64,000 nt of DNA from Nocardioides conyzicola. Lineage in GTDB: Bacteria > Actinomycetota > Actinomycetes > Propionibacteriales > Nocardioidaceae. Below, in pieces: positions 34,065 to 41,829 of this stretch. The translations under genes were made by a program, and so were the position numbers. The notes beneath the pieces are model-generated. The model had not been told where the DNA came from, ran no database searches, and saw only the letters and a program-made list of their open reading frames with translations. How positions within the stretch are numbered: position 1 is the first letter of the stretch; every line of letters starts with the position of its first letter. The stretch is taken from NCBI RefSeq assembly GCF_039543825.1, contig NZ_BAABKM010000002.1:962133-1026132 (forward strand), given 5' to 3'.

Positions 34065-35051
34065 ATGCGCACCGCCTGGCTCCCCGCCCTCGGACTCCTC
34101 GTCCTGGCACCGGTCTGCGCCGAGTACCTCTGGGGCTACGACGACAGCACCGGTCACCCCGGCACGCTGATCGGCAACCTCATCGTCTTCTCCCCGCTGT
34201 ACGGCGCGCCCGCGCTGCTGATCCGTGAGCTCGCCCGGCGTCATGGGCTGGGCTGGCCGGGGATCCTGCTGCTGGCGGGGGCCTTCGGGGTCGTGCAGGC
34301 CGCCATCGTCGACCAGTCGATGTGGAGCACCGACTACCGCGAGATCCCGTACTGGCAGGACATGGCGGCGCCGACGTACCTCGCCCCGATCGGGCTCAGC
34401 CTCTACCTCGCCCTGTCCTTCGTCGGCGGGCACGTGATCCTCAGCATCGGCTCGCCGATCGCGCTGGTCGAGACGCTGACGCCCGGGCGCCGCCACGACC
34501 CCTGGCTCGGGTCCGTCGTGCTGTGGGTGGTCGCGTTCCTGTACGCCGCCGCGTGCGCGCTGGTGATGAAGGACGCCTACGACACGGGTGAGGCGACCGC
34601 TACCTGGGGCCAGCTGGTCGCGTCCGCGGTGGCGGCAGTGGGACTCGTGGCGGCGGCGTACGTCGTCGGCCGGCGGCCGGCCCTGATCGTCCCGGGCGCC
34701 GTGCCCCGGGCGCTGCTGGTGTGGGGGGCCGCCTTCCTCGCGATGGTCGGCTGGGTCGCGATCCCGCCGACCCGGATCGGCACCGCCCTGGTCGCGCTGC
34801 TCGCCCTGTGGGTGGCGGTGGCCTTCTGGCAGTGGTCGCGCCGGGGCGACTGGGGCCAGCCGCACGTCCTCGGCCTCGCGAGCGGGGCCGTCGTCGCCGC
34901 GGGGTGCTTCGCGTTCCTGACGACCCCGATCGGCTCGGTGAGCGATGCCGAGAAGTACGGCCACAACATCGCGCTGCTGGCGCTGATGGTGACGCTGAGC
35001 CTCTGGGCCGCCCGTCGGGCAGGGCCCGGGTACCGTCAGGCGCGTGCCTGA
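34065..35051 (+). CDS. Polytopic membrane protein of unknown function
   Basis: A 328-residue protein with about eight predicted membrane helices along its whole length, beginning with a helix at residues 4-22. An EYLWGYDDSTG loop follows helix 1. It could be a permease or CPBP-like membrane enzyme, but the paired Glu/His motifs of CPBP proteases are not clear. Its stop overlaps the GTG of the next gene by eight bases. Confidence 0.7.
   Translation: MRTAWLPALGLLVLAPVCAEYLWGYDDSTGHPGTLIGNLIVFSPLYGAPALLIRELARRHGLGWPGILLLAGAFGVVQAAIVDQSMWSTDYREIPYWQDMAAPTYLAPIGLSLYLALSFVGGHVILSIGSPIALVETLTPGRRHDPWLGSVVLWVVAFLYAAACALVMKDAYDTGEATATWGQLVASAVAAVGLVAAAYVVGRRPALIVPGAVPRALLVWGAAFLAMVGWVAIPPTRIGTALVALLALWVAVAFWQWSRRGDWGQPHVLGLASGAVVAAGCFAFLTTPIGSVSDAEKYGHNIALLALMVTLSLWAARRAGPGYRQARA
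35031..35036 (+). promoter_or_regulatory. Leaderless -10 element inside preceding gene
   Basis: TACCGT ends seven bases before GTG 35044 and lies within the last codons of the membrane-protein gene. The downstream gene may therefore have its own promoter besides read-through. Confidence 0.4.
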
Positions 35052-35745
35052 CCTGCTCGTGACCCGCCGCTTCTGCGGTCCCCCGTCCTCGGGCAACGGC
35101 GGCTACACCGCCGGCGCGCTCGCCTCGCAGGTCGACGCGGCCGTGGTCTCGGTCTCGCTGCTCGCGCCACCTCCGCTGGACACCCCGATGTCCGTGGCGG
35201 TCGTCGACGGCTCCACGGTCGCGAGCGCCGACGGCGCCCCGGTCGCACGGGCCGAGGTCGGCACGATCGACCAGCCCACGGTCGCCGCCGTGCCGGTCGA
35301 GGAGGCGCGCGCCGCGGAGCGGGCCTTCGTCGGCCTTGGCTCCCACCCGTTCCCGACCTGCTTCGTGTGCGGTCCGGATCGGACCGACGGCCTGCGGATC
35401 TTCCCAGGGCCGGTCGCCGGCCCGGACGGGCCGACCCACCTGGCGGCGACGTGGACGCCGGATCCCTCCGTCGCCGACGACCTGACGGCGGTGACCTGGG
35501 GCGCGCTGGACTGCATCGGCGGCTGGGCCGGCGGCCTCGCCGACCGGACGATGGTGCTGGCCCGGATGACCGCCCGGCTCGACGTACTGCCCCGGGTCGG
35601 GGACGAGCACGTGGTCGTCGGGCTCGCCCGTCGTACCGAGGGCCGGAAGACCTTCACGGCCGCCGCCCTCTACGGCCCGGACGGCCGCCTGCGCGGCCGC
35701 GCAGAGCACCTCTGGATCGCGGTCGACCCCGCCGCCTTCGCCTGA
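35044..35745 (+). CDS. Hotdog-fold, thioesterase-like protein
   Basis: A 233-residue protein with the strand pattern of a double-hotdog acyl-CoA thioesterase: NGGYTAGALA near residues 18-27, and a central PFPTCFVCGPDRTDGLRIFPG motif seen in this actinobacterial family. No catalytic residues can be named with certainty. It starts with GTG inside the end of the upstream gene. The substrate is presumably an acyl-CoA, by fold only. Confidence 0.65.
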   Translation: MPDLLVTRRFCGPPSSGNGGYTAGALASQVDAAVVSVSLLAPPPLDTPMSVAVVDGSTVASADGAPVARAEVGTIDQPTVAAVPVEEARAAERAFVGLGSHPFPTCFVCGPDRTDGLRIFPGPVAGPDGPTHLAATWTPDPSVADDLTAVTWGALDCIGGWAGGLADRTMVLARMTARLDVLPRVGDEHVVVGLARRTEGRKTFTAAALYGPDGRLRGRAEHLWIAVDPAAFA

Positions 35746-35758
35746 CCGACGCGCTCCC

Positions 35759-35764
35759 TAGGAT
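35759..35764 (+). promoter_or_regulatory. Leaderless -10 element of alpha-glucosidase gene
   Basis: TAGGAT ends seven bases before ATG 35772. This favours ATG 35772 over the in-frame ATG at 35763. Confidence 0.6.
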
Positions 35765-35771
35765 GGAACCC

Positions 35772-37373
35772 ATGGGCTTGACCGATAAAGACAGCGGCCA
35801 CGAGTGGTGGCGGCACGCCGTCACCTACCAGATCTACCCGCGCAGCTTCGCGGACGCGAACGGCGACGGTGTCGGCGACATGCTGGGCATCACCACGCGC
35901 CTGCCCTACCTGCGCGACCTCGGCGTGGACGCGATCTGGCTCTCGCCCTTCTACACCTCGCCCCAGCACGACCACGGGTACGACGTCGCGAACTACTGCG
36001 ACGTGGACCCGCTCTTCGGCACGCTCGGTGACGCCGACGCGATGATCTCGAAGGCGCACGCGCTGGGCCTCAAGGTGATCGTCGACCTGGTGCCCAACCA
36101 CAGCTCCACCGAGCACGTGTGGTTCCAGGCCGCCCTCGCCGCCGGCCCGGGCAGCCCCGAGCGGGCGCGCTACCTCTTCCGCGACAGCCCCGAGGGCGCC
36201 CCGGAGGGCACGCCGCCCAACAACTGGCGTTCGGTCTTCGGTGGCCTCGCGTGGACGCAGGTGCCCGACGGCCAGTGGTACCTCCACCTCTTCGACTCCA
36301 GCCAGCCCGACTTCGACTGGCGCAACCCGGAGGTCGGCGACATGTTCGTCGACGTGCTGCGCTTCTGGCTCGACCGCGGCGCCGACGGCTTCCGCGTCGA
36401 CGTCGCGCACGGCCTCTTCAAGGAGGAGAGCCTCCGCGACCAGGTGGTCGAGGCGGGCGAGGAGCCCGACAGCGGCGCGCAGACCGACACCTCGATGGTC
36501 GAGCGCACGCTGCGCGACGAGCCGATGTGGGACCAGCCCGAGGTGCACGACGTCTACCGCCGCTGGCACCGCGTGCTGGCGGAGTACGACGGCGACCGCA
36601 TGTTCGTCGCCGAGGCGTGGACCCAGTCCCCCGAGTCGATGGCGCGCTACATCCGGCACGACGAGTTCAGCCAGGCGTTCAACTTCGCGTGGCTGCTGGC
36701 CTCGTGGTCGGCGGCCGAGTTCAGCGACGTCATCACCGGCACGATGGACGCCCTCCGGCCGGTCAACGGCTCCCCGACGTGGGTGCTGAGCAACCACGAC
36801 GTCGTCCGCCACGTGACCCGGTACGGCGGCGGCGCGATCGGCCTGGCCCGGGCGAAGGCGGCCACGATGACGATGCTCGCGCTCCCCGGCTCGGCGTACG
36901 TCTACCAGGGCGAGGAGCTCGGGCTGCCCGAGGTCGAGGTCGCTCCGGAGCACCGCCAGGACCCGCTCTTCATCCGGACCGGCGAGGGCGGTCGCGACGG
37001 CTGCCGGGTACCGATCCCGTGGAGCGGCACGGCCGCGCCGTACGGCTTCGGTCCGGGCAGCGGCCAGCCGTGGCTCCCGCAGCCGGCGGACTGGGCCGAC
37101 CTGACGGTCGAGGCCGAGGAGGCCGACGACGACTCGACCCTCGAGTTCTACCGAGCAGCGCTGAAGGCGCGCCGTACGTTCGCGACGACGGCGGGCGACG
37201 AGGTGGAGATGCTCGACCTCGGTGCCGACGTGCTCGCGTTCCGGCGCGGCCCGGTGACCGTGGTCCTCAACTGTGGGACCGAACCGGTCGCCCTGCCCGA
37301 CGGCGAGGCGTTCCTGGCCAGCGGCCCGGTCGACGGCAAGCTGCCGGCCGACACCGCCGTCTGGCTGCGCTGA
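35772..37373 (+). CDS. GH13 alpha-glucosidase
   Basis: A 533-residue GH13 enzyme (oligo-1,6-glucosidase/alpha-glucosidase group) acting on alpha-glucosides. Family regions: YQIYPRSFADANGDGVGDM, then DAIWLSPFYTSP; VDLVPNHSS; GFRVDVAHG with the nucleophile Asp; VAEAW with the acid/base Glu; and LSNHDVVRH with the third Asp. There is no signal peptide, so it should act in the cytoplasm on imported sugars. The start follows from the leaderless -10. It ends one base before the convergent marR gene. Confidence 0.93.
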   Translation: MGLTDKDSGHEWWRHAVTYQIYPRSFADANGDGVGDMLGITTRLPYLRDLGVDAIWLSPFYTSPQHDHGYDVANYCDVDPLFGTLGDADAMISKAHALGLKVIVDLVPNHSSTEHVWFQAALAAGPGSPERARYLFRDSPEGAPEGTPPNNWRSVFGGLAWTQVPDGQWYLHLFDSSQPDFDWRNPEVGDMFVDVLRFWLDRGADGFRVDVAHGLFKEESLRDQVVEAGEEPDSGAQTDTSMVERTLRDEPMWDQPEVHDVYRRWHRVLAEYDGDRMFVAEAWTQSPESMARYIRHDEFSQAFNFAWLLASWSAAEFSDVITGTMDALRPVNGSPTWVLSNHDVVRHVTRYGGGAIGLARAKAATMTMLALPGSAYVYQGEELGLPEVEVAPEHRQDPLFIRTGEGGRDGCRVPIPWSGTAAPYGFGPGSGQPWLPQPADWADLTVEAEEADDDSTLEFYRAALKARRTFATTAGDEVEMLDLGADVLAFRRGPVTVVLNCGTEPVALPDGEAFLASGPVDGKLPADTAVWLR

Positions 37374-37838
37374 CTAGGCGTCCAGCGCCGCGTTGTAGCT
37401 GGCGAGCATCCGGACGAACTCCGACAGGTCGCTGTCCGGCCAGTCGCCGAGCCGGTCGTCCAGCCAGCGCCGGCGGTCGTCCCTCACCTCGTTGATCCGG
37501 GCGGCGGCGGCGCCGCTGATCGAGATCAGCGTGGCGCGGCCATCGTCGGGGTCCGGCGTCCGGTCGACCAGGCCCAGGTCCAGGAGGTGCTGGACCTGGC
37601 GGCTGATCGCGCCCTTGTCGATCCCGAAGGCCTCGACCATCGCCGACGCGCGCTGCGCGCCGTGCTGGTTGAGCCAGGTGAGCATCAGGTACGACGAGGA
37701 CTGCAGGTCCGGGTGCACCGACCGGGCCCGCTCGCCGATGACCCGCCGGATCCGGCGGATCATCACGCCGACCTCCTGCTCGAGGCCGCCGAGCAGGTCG
37801 GCCCGCGCCGTCGTACCTCGTTGCGTCATGGAGCTCAT
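37374..37838 (-). CDS. MarR-family transcriptional regulator
   Basis: A 154-residue winged-helix regulator: YLMLTWLNQHGAQRASAMVE, then GIDKGAISRQVQHLLDLGLV with DPDDGRATLISIS as the wing, the MarR layout. Its ATG overlaps the stop of the upstream MFS gene, so exporter and regulator form an operon. The likely operator is the palindrome at 39473-39487 before the MFS gene, giving autoregulation. Confidence 0.9.
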   Translation of the reverse strand: MSSMTQRGTTARADLLGGLEQEVGVMIRRIRRVIGERARSVHPDLQSSSYLMLTWLNQHGAQRASAMVEAFGIDKGAISRQVQHLLDLGLVDRTPDPDDGRATLISISGAAAARINEVRDDRRRWLDDRLGDWPDSDLSEFVRMLASYNAALDA

Positions 37839-39460
37839 CGTGCCGCTTCCTCGCTGACGACGGCGTGGTGCAGCTCGGCGGCGACCAGCGGGTCGGCCTC
37901 GACCTGGGCCTCGAGGTTCGTCGTGCGCAGCGGCACCTCCTTGATGAGGAGGACGCAGATCAGCGCGATCACCGCGAACGGCGTGGCGACCAGGAAGATG
38001 TGGCCGAACGACTCACCGAAGGCGTGCTCCACGAAGGTCAGCGCCTGGCCGGACAGGGTGCTCAGGTCGGGTACGTCGTGGCTCTGGTGGTCGACGCTGC
38101 CACCGGTCTCGGCCGCGAGGTTGGCCGCGACCTCGTGGGTCAGCAGCGCGCCGAGGACGGAGACGCCGATCGAGCCGCCCATCGAGCGGAAGAACGCGAC
38201 GACCGCGCTGGCGGAGCCCATGTCGGCCATCTTGACGTTGTTCTGCACCGAGAGCACGAGGTTCTGCATGGTGGCACCCAGCCCGATGCCGAGGATCGCC
38301 ATGAAGACGCCGATCGCGACGAGGCTGGTGGTCTCGTCGATGGTGCCGAGCAGGGCGAGCCCGATGACCACCAGGACCATGCCCCCGACCAGGAACCGCT
38401 TCCACCGCCCGGTGTTGCTGATGATCCGACCCGACACGACGCTCGAGATCGACAGGCCGCCGACCATCGCGATCGACATCAGGCCGGCCTCGGTCGGGCT
38501 CATGCCGCGGGCCGTCTGGAAGTACTGGCTGAGGTAGACGGTGGAGCCGAACATCGCGATGCCGATCGCCACCGACGCCACGGTCGCGAGCGCGATGGTG
38601 CGGTCCTTGAAGAGACGCAGCGGGATGATCGGCTCGACGGCGACCCGGGCCTCGACGTAGATCGCGGCCGCGATGACGGCGATGCCGGCGACCACCAGGA
38701 GCGCGGTCATGCCGGACTCCCACGCGAACTGGTTGCCCGCGAGGCTGACCCACACGAGCAGGATCGAGACGCCGGCGACGATCAGCGTGGCGCCCAGGTA
38801 GTCGATGTGGACCTCGCGCTTGATCACCGGCAGGTGCAGCGTCTTCTGGAGCAGGAAGAACGCGACCACCGCGAAGGGGAGGCCGACGAAGAAGCAGCCG
38901 CGCCAGCCGAGGGCCGAGTCGACGATGACGCCGCCGATGAGCGGGCCGCTCACGGTCGCGAGGGCGAAGACGGCGCCCATGTAGCCGGAGTACCGGCCGC
39001 GCTCCCGCGGCGACACCATGGTCGCGATGACGACCTGCACCAGGGCGGTGAGGCCACCGACACCGAGACCCTGGACGACGCGGGCGCCGATCAGCACCTC
39101 CATGCTCGGGGCGAGCGCGGCGATCAGCGAGCCGACCGTGTAGATCACCAGGGCGAGCTGCACCAGCAGCTTCTTGCTGAAGAGGTCGGACAGCTTGCCC
39201 CAGATGGGCGTGGTCGCGGTCATGGCGAGCAGGGTGGCGACGACGACCCAGGTGTACCCGGTCTGGCTGCCGTGCAGTTCGCTGACGATGCGGGGCAGCG
39301 CGTTGGTCACCACGGTGCTCGACAGCATCGCGACGAACATGGCCAGCAGCAGGCCGCTGAGGGCCTCCAGGATCTGGCGGTGGGTCATCTGGCCGTCCTC
39401 ACCGGAGGACGGGGCAGCGACGGGTGCGGGTGACGCCTGGGACACGGAAGCTCGATTCAC
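37835..39460 (-). CDS. MFS multidrug exporter, DHA2 (EmrB/QacA) family
   Basis: A 541-residue drug:proton antiporter with about 14 membrane helices. The DHA2 signatures ALPRIVSELHGSQTGYTWVV and GAKLSDLF-like GKLSDLFSKK occur in the first half, with RVVQGLGVGGLTALVQVV as motif C region. It starts with GTG 39460. It is co-transcribed with the downstream marR. Substrates are unknown. The 5' region carries a MarR-type operator and further hairpins. Confidence 0.9.
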   Translation of the reverse strand: MNRASVSQASPAPVAAPSSGEDGQMTHRQILEALSGLLLAMFVAMLSSTVVTNALPRIVSELHGSQTGYTWVVVATLLAMTATTPIWGKLSDLFSKKLLVQLALVIYTVGSLIAALAPSMEVLIGARVVQGLGVGGLTALVQVVIATMVSPRERGRYSGYMGAVFALATVSGPLIGGVIVDSALGWRGCFFVGLPFAVVAFFLLQKTLHLPVIKREVHIDYLGATLIVAGVSILLVWVSLAGNQFAWESGMTALLVVAGIAVIAAAIYVEARVAVEPIIPLRLFKDRTIALATVASVAIGIAMFGSTVYLSQYFQTARGMSPTEAGLMSIAMVGGLSISSVVSGRIISNTGRWKRFLVGGMVLVVIGLALLGTIDETTSLVAIGVFMAILGIGLGATMQNLVLSVQNNVKMADMGSASAVVAFFRSMGGSIGVSVLGALLTHEVAANLAAETGGSVDHQSHDVPDLSTLSGQALTFVEHAFGESFGHIFLVATPFAVIALICVLLIKEVPLRTTNLEAQVEADPLVAAELHHAVVSEEAAR

Positions 39461-39472
39461 GATGACTAGAAG

Positions 39473-39491
39473 GTTGTCGACGACAACTATA
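39473..39491 (-). promoter_or_regulatory. MarR-type operator and -10 of the MFS-marR operon
   Basis: Arms GTTGTC (39473-39478) and GACAAC (39482-39487) flank a 3-base centre. On the minus strand TATAGT (39491-39486) overlaps the outer arm and is a good -10 for the MFS gene starting at 39460. MarR binding would block the promoter. No convincing -35 is seen. Confidence 0.6.
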
Positions 39492-39510
39492 TTCCCGCAA
39501 GGGGCTGAGT

Positions 39511-39579
39511 CGTGACTTCTGACGGTCGATTCCGGAGATTCGACCGTCAGAACTCCCGACTCAACGGTCAGAAGTCACG
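39511..39579. repeat. Overlapping alternative inverted repeats
   Basis: Two perfect 13-base stems share the segment TTCTGAC. Stem A pairs 39517-39529 with 39540-39552 (10-base loop). Stem B pairs 39511-39523 with 39567-39579. They cannot form together. The structure lies in the leader of the MFS operon on the minus strand, between the small-ORF unit and the MarR operator. Confidence 0.7.
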
Positions 39580-39599
39580 AATCAACCCGGGAAATGCAG

Positions 39600-39670
39600 C
39601 GACCCGCAGGCGTTCGGGCCCTGGTGGGCCCGGCTCCGGTGGACGTGATGACCGGATCGCCTGCGGGTCG
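39600..39670 (-). ncRNA. Long hairpin in structured leader
   Basis: CGACCCGCAGGCG (39600-39612) pairs perfectly with 39658-39670 across a 45-base loop that contains a further GGCCC/GGGCC pairing. It follows the 12-codon ORF on the minus strand. A second, shorter hairpin (AGCAGCC with GGCTGCT) covers the ORF stop. No U-tract follows, so it is not a typical terminator. Confidence 0.5.
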
Positions 39671-39714
39671 GGTGACTGCTTGGGATTCACCAGCAGCCTG
39701 TTGCTGATGGGCTG

Positions 39715-39753
39715 CTAGCGGGCAGCCACCTCACGCGTCCTTGAAGAATTCAT
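39715..39753 (-). CDS. 12-codon leader ORF with extended Shine-Dalgarno
   Basis: The minus strand reads M-N-S-S-R-T-R-E-V-A-A-R-stop. It is preceded by GGGAAAGGAGGTGGTCC (39775-39759), which is complementary to nearly the whole 16S rRNA 3' tail, far beyond a normal ribosome site. A promoter lies just upstream at 39786-39814. The ORF stop lies inside a hairpin. It sits between the ABC exporter and the MFS exporter, both on the same strand. It could be a leader peptide, an sRNA start or a ribosome-sensing element. Confidence 0.55.
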   Translation of the reverse strand: MNSSRTREVAAR

Positions 39754-39785
39754 TCTTCGGACCACCTCCTTTCCCGTGTACGAGA

Positions 39786-39814
39786 ACGGTAGGTCGCGGC
39801 TCCGGCGCTTTCAA
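39786..39814 (-). promoter_or_regulatory. Promoter of the 12-codon leader ORF
   Basis: Minus-strand TTGAAA (39814-39809) and TACCGT (39791-39786) with exactly 17 bases between. This is among the best -35/-10 pairs in the window and shows that the leader is its own transcription unit. Confidence 0.65.
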
Positions 39815-39837
39815 CCGCATTTCCGCAACCGTCGCCC

Positions 39838-41829
39838 TCAGATCACCTCGGTGGCCGCAGCAGCGAACTGCGCGTGGTAGAGCCGCGAGTAGGCACCCTC
39901 GGCGACGAGCAGCTCCTCGTGGGTGCCCTGCTCGACGATCGCGCCGTCCTCCATCACCAGGATCAGGTCGGCGTCGCGGATCGTCGAGAGCCGGTGCGCG
40001 ATCACGAACGACGTGCGGTCGGTCCGCAGCGCGGCCATGGCCTGCTGCAGCAGCAGCTCGGTGCGGGTGTCCACCGACGAGGTGGCCTCGTCGAGGATCA
40101 GCAGCGCCGGGTTGGTGAGGAACGCCCGCGCGATGGTGACGAGCTGGCGCTCGCCCGCGGACAGGTTGGAGCCCTCCTCGTCGATCACCGTGTCGTAGCC
40201 GTCGGGCAGCGAGTGCACGAAGCGGTCCACGAACGTCGCCCGCGCAGCCTCGAGCACCTGCTCCTCGGTCGCGTCGGGCCGTCCGTACGCGATGTTGTCG
40301 CGGATCGTCCCGCCGAAGAGCCAGGTGTCCTGGAGGACCATCCCGATCTGACCGCGCAGCGTCGAGCGCGGCATGGCCGTGATGTCGACGTCGTCGATCG
40401 TGATCCGGCCGGCGTCGAGGTCGTAGAACCGCATCACCAGGTTGACCAGGGTGGTCTTCCCAGCGCCGGTCGGGCCGACGATGGCGACCGTCTGGCCCGG
40501 GCGCGCGACCAGCGACAGGTCGGTGATCAGCGGGCGGTCCTCGTCGTAGCGGAACGACACGTGCTCGAAGGCGACCTCGCCACGGCGTACGGCGGGGGTG
40601 GTCAGCGCGGCGGCGTCCTCGGTCTCCTCGTCGGCGTCGAGCAGCTCGAAGACCCGCTCCGCCGACGCGACGCCGGACTGCAGCAGGTTGGCCATCGACG
40701 CCACCGTGGTGAGCGGCTGCGTGAACTGGCGGCTGTACTGCACGAACGCCTGCACGTCGCCCAACGACAGCGACCCGCTCGCGACCCGGAGGCCGCCGAT
40801 GACGGCGATCACGACGTAGTTGAGGTTCCCGATGAACATGATGGACGGCATGATCAGACCGCTCACGAACTGGGCGCCGAAGCTGACCTGGTAGAGCTCC
40901 TCGTTCTCGGCGGCGAAGCGCTCCTCGACCTCGTGCTGCCGGCCGAAGACCTTGACCAGCGCGTGGCCGGAGTAGGCCTCCTCGATCTGCGCGTTGAGCT
41001 TGCCCGTACGCCGCCACTGGGCGACGAACTGGCCCTGCGAGCGCTTCATGATCGTGCGGGTGACGACCAGCGACATCGGGACGGCGATCAGCGCCACCAG
41101 CGCGAGCAGCGGCGAGATCCAGAACATCATGCCCAGCACGGCCAGCACGGTCATCAGCGAGGTGAGCAGCTGGCTCATCGTCTGCTGCAGGGTCTGGCTG
41201 ACGTTGTCGATGTCGTTGGTGACCCGGCTCAGCAGCTCGCCGCGAGGCGAGCGGTCGAAGTAGCCCAGCGGCAGCCGGTTGATCTTCTCCTCGACGTCCG
41301 AGCGCATCCGGTAGATCGTGTTCTGGACGACCCCGTTGAGGATGTAGCCCTGCAGCCAGGCCAGCAGCGAGGCGCCGGCGTAGATCGCGAGCACGACCAT
41401 CAGCACGTGCCCGAGGGCCGTGAAGTCCACGCCCTGGCCGGGGACGACGTGGTCCATCGACGCGAGCATGTCGGCCTGCCGGTCGTTGCCCTGCGCCCGG
41501 AGGTTGTCGACGGCCTGGTCCTGGCTGACCCCGGCGGGGATCCCGCGGCTGATCAGCCCGGAGAAGATCAGGTCGGTGCCGTGCCCGAGGATGCGGGGCC
41601 CGACCGACATCAGCCCGACGCTGACGACGCCGAGCACGACGACCGCGATCGCCTGGACCCGGTCGGGCCGCATCTGGCCGACGAGCCGCTTGGCGGAGGG
41701 GCCGAAGGTCATCGCCTTCTGGGCGACCATGCCGCCGCCCATCGGGCCCCGGCCGGGGCCGCCCATGGGGGCCTCGATCCGCTCGGTGGCCTCGAACTCC
41801 TGCTTCTTGGGCTTCTCGGTGGTGCTCAT
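39838..41829 (-). CDS. ABC exporter half-transporter (permease + ATPase), second subunit
   Basis: A 663-residue ABC exporter. The N-terminal membrane domain (about residues 50-390, six helices) is followed by an ATPase domain with Walker A GPTGAGKTT near 448-456, signature LSAGERQL and Walker B LLILDEATSS, all intact. An N-terminal Gly/Met-rich extension precedes helix 1. It overlaps the upstream ABC gene by four bases (ATGA) and forms a heterodimeric exporter with it. It is probably a multidrug or lipid exporter under the TetR regulator. Confidence 0.9.
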   Translation of the reverse strand: MSTTEKPKKQEFEATERIEAPMGGPGRGPMGGGMVAQKAMTFGPSAKRLVGQMRPDRVQAIAVVVLGVVSVGLMSVGPRILGHGTDLIFSGLISRGIPAGVSQDQAVDNLRAQGNDRQADMLASMDHVVPGQGVDFTALGHVLMVVLAIYAGASLLAWLQGYILNGVVQNTIYRMRSDVEEKINRLPLGYFDRSPRGELLSRVTNDIDNVSQTLQQTMSQLLTSLMTVLAVLGMMFWISPLLALVALIAVPMSLVVTRTIMKRSQGQFVAQWRRTGKLNAQIEEAYSGHALVKVFGRQHEVEERFAAENEELYQVSFGAQFVSGLIMPSIMFIGNLNYVVIAVIGGLRVASGSLSLGDVQAFVQYSRQFTQPLTTVASMANLLQSGVASAERVFELLDADEETEDAAALTTPAVRRGEVAFEHVSFRYDEDRPLITDLSLVARPGQTVAIVGPTGAGKTTLVNLVMRFYDLDAGRITIDDVDITAMPRSTLRGQIGMVLQDTWLFGGTIRDNIAYGRPDATEEQVLEAARATFVDRFVHSLPDGYDTVIDEEGSNLSAGERQLVTIARAFLTNPALLILDEATSSVDTRTELLLQQAMAALRTDRTSFVIAHRLSTIRDADLILVMEDGAIVEQGTHEELLVAEGAYSRLYHAQFAAAATEVI

